NCBI GenBank assembly: GCA_030263455.1
Contig: SZOZ01000006.1
Span: forward strand, 62,001 to 126,000
Source: Synechococcales cyanobacterium CNB
Lineage (GTDB): Bacteria > Planctomycetota > Phycisphaerae > Phycisphaerales > UBA1924
Length of the DNA stretch: 64,000 nucleotides
Direction of reading: 5' to 3'
Part shown: piece by piece, positions 60,002 to 64,000 of the stretch
How positions within the stretch are numbered: position 1 is the stretch's first letter
Layout: each line of letters opens with the position of its first letter
Notes under the pieces: model-generated
Databases searched by the model: none
What the model was told of the DNA's origin: nothing
What the model saw: the letters and a program-made list of their open reading frames with translations, nothing else
Translations under genes and position numbers: made by a program

Positions 60002-60823
60002 ATGGCACGCAGCACCACCCGGAATCGCGGAACTCTCGCACTTCTCATCGCGGCGGCGACCATCGCCAAAGCCGCCTGCCTCGCACTCGCGGGCGACCCC
60101 CTGGCCGTGGACGTCATGGCCAGCGTCAAGGGCTTCGACAAGCCCCAGAAGATCGGCACGATCAACGCCGCTTCCGGCTACAAGGGCAACGCCAACGCCG
60201 TCAGTTCGAAGTTCGAGTTCCACAAGGACTTCGCCTTCCTCGACAAGCACTACGACTTCGACTACGTCAACGTCGTCCGCGACCTCTCCGACGGCTACAA
60301 GCCCCTCTTTCCCAAGGGCGCGCCCGCCATCGACCCGCAGTCCGGCGACGTCTCCGGCAGCCCGGAGGACGACGTCCCCTACTACTACCACTTCAAGAAC
60401 GAGTGGCAGGCCAACAAGTTCGACGGCGGCGCGATCCGCGAGGACGAGAAGTGGTCCATGTTCATCGACTACCCCAAGGCGCCCAAGGGCGACTTCCTCG
60501 ACTTCACCAACATCCTCGTCGTCCGCGACCACGACTCCGTCAACTTCGAAGGCAAGACCCAGTTCGGACTCCTCACCGCCTTCGACTGGCGATACGACGG
60601 CGCGGACGGCACGGGGAACCGCGGCGTCTCGAAGATCGGCGACCTCCGCGCCACCGACGCCGCCCTCCAGAAGCTCGTCAACGACGCTCTCGCCAACGAG
60701 CATCTCAACGCCTTCAAGGACTGGTCCGCACTCATCACCTTCACCCTCGTGCCCACCCCCGGCACGCTCGCCCTCTTCTCCGCCGGCGCGGTCCTCTGCG
60801 TCCGCCGCCGCCGCGCCGCCTGA
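60002..60823 (+). CDS. Exported protein with PEP-CTERM-like sorting tail
   Basis: A 273-residue protein; GGAG lies 7 nt before ATG 60002. A signal peptide (NRGTLALLIAAATIAKAACLALAGD) leads to a mature part rich in Asp, Lys, Tyr and Phe (VSSKFEFHKDFAFLDKHYDFDYVNVVRDL, DVPYYYHFKNEWQANKFDGG, DFLDFTNILVVRDHDSVNFEGKTQFG) of beta-rich character with no catalytic motif. The C-terminus VPTPGTLALFSAGAVLCVRRRRAA has the motif-helix-arginine layout of PEP-CTERM signals, with PTPG in place of PEP. That implies processing by an exosortase-type enzyme and surface or extracellular location. It follows rdgB by 84 nt. Confidence 0.8.
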   Translation: MARSTTRNRGTLALLIAAATIAKAACLALAGDPLAVDVMASVKGFDKPQKIGTINAASGYKGNANAVSSKFEFHKDFAFLDKHYDFDYVNVVRDLSDGYKPLFPKGAPAIDPQSGDVSGSPEDDVPYYYHFKNEWQANKFDGGAIREDEKWSMFIDYPKAPKGDFLDFTNILVVRDHDSVNFEGKTQFGLLTAFDWRYDGADGTGNRGVSKIGDLRATDAALQKLVNDALANEHLNAFKDWSALITFTLVPTPGTLALFSAGAVLCVRRRRAA

Positions 60824-60852
60824 CACCCGCACACGCACGCACCCCACAACCG

Positions 60853-60885
60853 CCACGCCCCGGAGGTTCGACCCCCGGGGCGTGG
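60853..60885. terminator. Hairpin between convergent PEP-CTERM-like and dnaK genes
   Basis: An 11-bp stem, CCACGCCCCGG / CCGGGGCGTGG, with an 11-nt loop, in the 98-nt gap between two convergent genes. No U-tract on either side (TTGCGTCC follows on the plus strand), so termination is likely by position but not proven. Confidence 0.5.
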
Positions 60886-60921
60886 TTGCGTCCGTCGTGA
60901 CGGTAGGTCACCCGCGTGCGA

Positions 60922-62823
60922 TCACCGATCGTCCTTCACCTCGAACTCCGCGTCGATCACGTCGTCGCCCTTGCCCCCAGCCTGGCCTTCGGACGCCGCG
61001 CCCCCGCCGCCGCCCGTGCTCCTGGCCGCCTGCTCGTAGATGATCCGGCCGAGTTCCGACGAGGAGGTCTCCAACTCCCGCACCGCGGCCTCGATCGCGG
61101 CCTTGTCGTCGCCCTTGATCTTGCTCTCGAGGTTGCTCACCGCCGACTCGATCCGGGCACGCACCTCCGCCGAGACCTTCCCGCCGTGCTCGTCCAGCGC
61201 CTTGCGCGTCTGGTACACCAGCGAATCGCCCCGGTTCTTCGCGTCGATCAACTCGCGCCGCTTGCGGTCCTCCTCGGCGTGAGCCTCCGCGTCGCGCTTC
61301 ATCCGCTCGATCTCGTCCCTCTGCAGCCCGCCGGAGTTCTCGATGCGGATGTTCTGGCTCTTGCCCGAGGCCTTGTCCGTCGCCGTCACCTGCAGGATGC
61401 CGTTCGCGTCCAACGCGAACTCCACCTCGATCTGCGGCATGCCCCGCGGCGCGGGCGGGATGCCGTCCAGCGTGAACCGCCCCAGCGTCCGGTTGTCGCG
61501 GGCAAACTCGCGCTCGCCCTGCAGCACGTGAATCTCCACGCTCGGCTGGTTGTCCGTCGCCGTCGAGAAGACCTCCTTCTTGCTCGTCGGGATCGTCGTG
61601 TTCCGCTCGATCAGCCGCGTCATCACCCCGCCGAGCGTCTCCACCCCCAGCGACAGCGGCGTCACGTCCAGCAGCAGCACGTCCTTGACCTCGCCCTGCA
61701 GCACGCCGCCCTGGATCGCCGCGCCGATCGCCACCACCTCGTCGGGGTTGACGCTCTTGTTCGGCTCCTTCCCGAAAATCTCGCGGGCGATCTGCTGCGC
61801 CCTGGGCATGCGCGTCGCTCCGCCCACCAGCACCACCTCGTCGATCTTCGACGGGTCCAGTCTCGCGTCCTTGAGCGCCTTGAGGCACGGGTCGCGCAGC
61901 CGCTTCCACAGGTCCTCGCACAACGACTCGAACTTGCTCCGCGTCACCGTCACCTGCAGGTGCTTCGGCCCGTGCTGGTCCGCCGTGATGAACGGCAGGT
62001 TCACCGTCGTCTCCTGCATCGTCGAGAGCTCGATCTTCGCCTTCTCCGCGGCCTCCTTCAGCCTCTGCATCGCCATCGGGTCGCCGCGCAGGTCGATGCC
62101 TTCGCGCGCCTTGAAGTCCCCAGCGATGAAGTCGATCAGACGCTGGTCCCAGTCGTCGCCGCCGAGGTGCGTGTCGCCGTTCGTGCTCAGCACCTCGAAC
62201 ACCCCGTCCCCAACGTCCAGGATCGAGATGTCGAACGTGCCGCCACCCAGGTCGAAGACCGCGATCTTCTCGTTCTTCTTCTTGTCCAGCCCGTACGCCA
62301 GCGCCGCCGCCGTCGGCTCGTTGATGATCCGCTCGACCTTCAGACCGGCGATCTCGCCCGCGTCCTTCGTCGCCTGACGCTGCGAATCGTTGAAGTACGC
62401 CGGCACCGTGATCACCGCCCGGTCCACCTTCTCCCCGAGGTAGTCCTCCGCGACCTTCTTCAACTCCTGCAGAATGAACGCCGAAATCTGCTGCGGCGTG
62501 TACTCCTTGTCCCGCACCCGCACCCGCACGAAGTCCCCCGCCGCCCCGAGCACCTGGTACGGCACCCGCTTCTCCTCGTCCGTCACTTCCTCGTGCCGCC
62601 GACCCATGAACCGCTTGATCGAGTAGACCGTGTTCTTCGGGTTCGTCACCTGCTGATGCTTCGCGGGCTGGCCGACCAGCCGCTCACCCTTGTCGGTGAA
62701 CGCGACGACCGACGGCGTCGTCCGGTTGCCGGACGAGTTGATGAGAACCTTGGGCTGGCCGCCCTCCATGATGGCGACGACCGAGTTCGTCGTGCCCAAG
62801 TCGATCCCGATGATCTTCGACAT
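60922..62823 (-). CDS. dnaK: Chaperone protein DnaK (Hsp70)
   Basis: A 633-residue Hsp70. GGAGG lies 8 nt before ATG 62823. The ATPase domain has [74 protein letters not shown] and [16 protein letters not shown]. The substrate-binding domain has [37 protein letters not shown] and [20 protein letters not shown], and the lid ends in Gly-rich [29 protein letters not shown]. No grpE or dnaJ is adjacent. No CIRCE element (TTAGCACTC/GAGTGCTAA) is seen upstream. Confidence 0.97.
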   Translation of the reverse strand: MSKIIGIDLGTTNSVVAIMEGGQPKVLINSSGNRTTPSVVAFTDKGERLVGQPAKHQQVTNPKNTVYSIKRFMGRRHEEVTDEEKRVPYQVLGAAGDFVRVRVRDKEYTPQQISAFILQELKKVAEDYLGEKVDRAVITVPAYFNDSQRQATKDAGEIAGLKVERIINEPTAAALAYGLDKKKNEKIAVFDLGGGTFDISILDVGDGVFEVLSTNGDTHLGGDDWDQRLIDFIAGDFKAREGIDLRGDPMAMQRLKEAAEKAKIELSTMQETTVNLPFITADQHGPKHLQVTVTRSKFESLCEDLWKRLRDPCLKALKDARLDPSKIDEVVLVGGATRMPRAQQIAREIFGKEPNKSVNPDEVVAIGAAIQGGVLQGEVKDVLLLDVTPLSLGVETLGGVMTRLIERNTTIPTSKKEVFSTATDNQPSVEIHVLQGEREFARDNRTLGRFTLDGIPPAPRGMPQIEVEFALDANGILQVTATDKASGKSQNIRIENSGGLQRDEIERMKRDAEAHAEEDRKRRELIDAKNRGDSLVYQTRKALDEHGGKVSAEVRARIESAVSNLESKIKGDDKAAIEAAVRELETSSSELGRIIYEQAARSTGGGGGAASEGQAGGKGDDVIDAEFEVKDDR

Positions 62824-62988
62824 GGCGTACACCTCCGAGTCGGGGCCACGCCAGCCGTGGCGGACCGCTCACCCCTTGTTTGGCAAGGCCGATGCCAGCC
62901 GGACCGCCCGGCGACGCCCACGTTCGGCCCGCCCGCTCCGCCGACCAGCGTCGGATGCCACTCCTGCCTGCCGATCTGGCAGACGACC

Positions 62989-64000
62989 TCACCGCATCCC
63001 CGGCGGCCTCACGAACGCACGCGATGCGAACCGGTACGACGCCAACGCCCCGAACAGCATCCACAAATAGTTGTTGTTGTACGTCCCGTATGCCGTCCTG
63101 ATCGCCGATATGCGGTCCGCGCCGACCCACCCGCTCGACACCTCCGGCAGCGGCCAGACCGACCCCGCGATCGCCGCCAACGTCGCCGCCACAGCGCACA
63201 ATCCGAGCCTCCAGTCACCGCGGCCCGCCACTCGCAACGCCACCGACCCCACGAACGCCCCCAGCGGCCACACCAGCGAGTCCAACCGCCGACTCGTCAG
63301 GTGCGCAAGCAGCAACCACACCCCCAAACCCACCACCGCCGCCGCCCATGCCGACACCATGCCGGCAATCCGCCGCCCCTGCGCAGAGCCTTCGCCCGAG
63401 GCGGGCCCTGCACTCGGGGCGCGGCCTTGCAGGCCCCGTCTCCATTCCTCCCTCTCCCCCCCACCCCATCCCCCCCCCTCCAGCCTCTCCTCCAGTTCTC
63501 TCTCCAAGGCAAGCAGCCTGGGGTCGCCCCCCCCTTCCTCGTGCCTCGAAGCCCGGTACTCCCCCACCGCCTCCAGGTACCGCTCCGCCCTCTCGCGCAC
63601 CTCGTCATCCCACCGCAGCCCCAGCGACCGGCACACGCGCTCCAGCTCCCCCGCCGGTGCGCTCACCAGCCCCTCGTACCGCACCCGCACCAGCCGATCA
63701 GGCCCGAGCCGCAACTCGCGCGCATCTCTCAGGAACCGCCTCTCCGCCTCCATATATTCCACCACGATCCTCTCGCGCAGCGCATCCTCGTCCGGCATCG
63801 CCTGCAGCGACTGCGACTCGAGCCGCCGATGCATCGCCACGTTCGATCGCACCACTTCCTCCGCCCGGCGCATGATGTGCACAAATCGCACCCGGCCCCC
63901 GAACAGCCTGTCCAGCTCGCGCACCCGACCCGTGTGGCTCGGCGACTTGAGCGCGAGCGTCCGCCCTCGCTTGCCCGCGCTCACCTTCCACGCGAACGCC
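62989..64000 (-). CDS. Sulfotransferase-family protein with C-terminal membrane domain, 5' end outside window
   Basis: The frame stays open to the window edge, so the N-terminus (with the PAPS 5'-phosphosulfate loop) is missing. The visible part has ALKSPSHTGRVRELDRLFGGRVRFVHIMRRAEEVVRSNVAMHRRL, the 3'-phosphate-binding region of bacterial sulfotransferases, then DRLVRVRYEGLVSAPAGELERVCRSLGL. A linker containing a REP copy (63416-63442; peptide RRGLQGRAP) follows. The last 110 residues hold about four membrane helices (MVSAWAAAVVGLGVWLLLAHL, SLVWPLGAFVGSVALRVAG, LGLCAVAATLAAIAGSVW, YNNNYLWMLFGALASYRFAS). A sulfotransferase with a C-terminal membrane anchor is uncommon. Its substrate is unknown. 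Confidence 0.82.
   Translation of the reverse strand, partial: AFAWKVSAGKRGRTLALKSPSHTGRVRELDRLFGGRVRFVHIMRRAEEVVRSNVAMHRRLESQSLQAMPDEDALRERIVVEYMEAERRFLRDARELRLGPDRLVRVRYEGLVSAPAGELERVCRSLGLRWDDEVRERAERYLEAVGEYRASRHEEGGGDPRLLALERELEERLEGGGWGGGEREEWRRGLQGRAPSAGPASGEGSAQGRRIAGMVSAWAAAVVGLGVWLLLAHLTSRRLDSLVWPLGAFVGSVALRVAGRGDWRLGLCAVAATLAAIAGSVWPLPEVSSGWVGADRISAIRTAYGTYNNNYLWMLFGALASYRFASRAFVRPPGMR
63416..63442. repeat. REP-like palindrome copy inside the sulfotransferase gene
   Basis: 27 nt with three differences from the left rdgB copy (one G to C in the stem and two loop bases). Hairpin core GCGGCCT-TGC-AGGCCCC. On the minus strand it is read in frame as RRGLQGRAP in the linker between the two domains. 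Confidence 0.8.

Overview
The window is about 70% G+C, densely coded, and most likely comes from a member of the Planctomycetota, probably class Phycisphaerae. The support is internal: a secreted protease with DCNxNGIPD calcium-type repeats and a C-terminal dockerin-like module, two DUF1573 proteins beside rhodanese and MauE/DoxX genes, a prepilin-type protein, a PEP-CTERM-like tail, and many short signal-peptide proteins. No species can be named from sequence alone. Most starts are backed by GGAGG-like ribosome sites, and ATGA/GTGA stop-start overlaps are common.

Layout. 1-700: end of an ECF sigma factor and its zinc-finger anti-sigma factor. 742-13206: a ten-gene leftward cluster with two glucan/glucoside hydrolases, SDR and GMC oxidoreductases, an SMP-30-type lactonase, a MIP channel with a cysteine-rich tail, a tandem YHS protein, a GlcG/HbpS protein and an exported double-VOC protein. 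13.5-15.7 kb: tRNA-Glu(CTC), a small conserved-looking protein, a CPBP protease, rpsT and tRNA-Arg(ACG). 15.8-21.5 kb: a rightward efflux operon (Cys-rich exported protein, HlyD adaptor, ABC ATPase, two FtsX permeases, Cys-rich lipoprotein). 21.5-32.2 kb: purE, a prepilin-like protein, a sugar-dehydrogenase-like propeller, a cupin, an MBL hydrolase, a GH3-family adenylase, an alpha/beta hydrolase, a LolCD-like pair and dus. 32.4-46.0 kb: the mosaic metalloprotease, the DUF1573/rhodanese/MauE block, rpsR, an fRMsr-like GAF protein, a pseudouridine synthase, a propeller protein, an unusual esterase, a protein of unknown function and fumarylacetoacetase. 46.2-58.6 kb: FIST and SH3-like proteins, TolC, Sua5, isocitrate dehydrogenase, a MddA-like methyltransferase with an unknown partner, rpiA, an ALDH7-type dehydrogenase and a PfkB kinase. 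58.6-64 kb: rdgB carrying an inserted transposase, a PEP-CTERM-like protein, dnaK and a sulfotransferase that runs off the window.

The most striking object is at 58637-59917. The housekeeping gene rdgB (XTP/dITP pyrophosphatase) is split in frame by a complete REP-associated tyrosine transposase (RAYT) flanked by perfect 27-nt inverted REP palindromes. No stop codon interrupts the 426-codon frame, and both halves of RdgB keep their signature motifs. Two more copies of the same palindrome lie in frame inside a GH3-family gene (26580-26606) and a sulfotransferase gene (63416-63442). This suggests a REP/RAYT family that inserts into coding sequence while keeping the frame open, giving host proteins a GLxGxAP-type peptide or, in rdgB, a whole extra domain.
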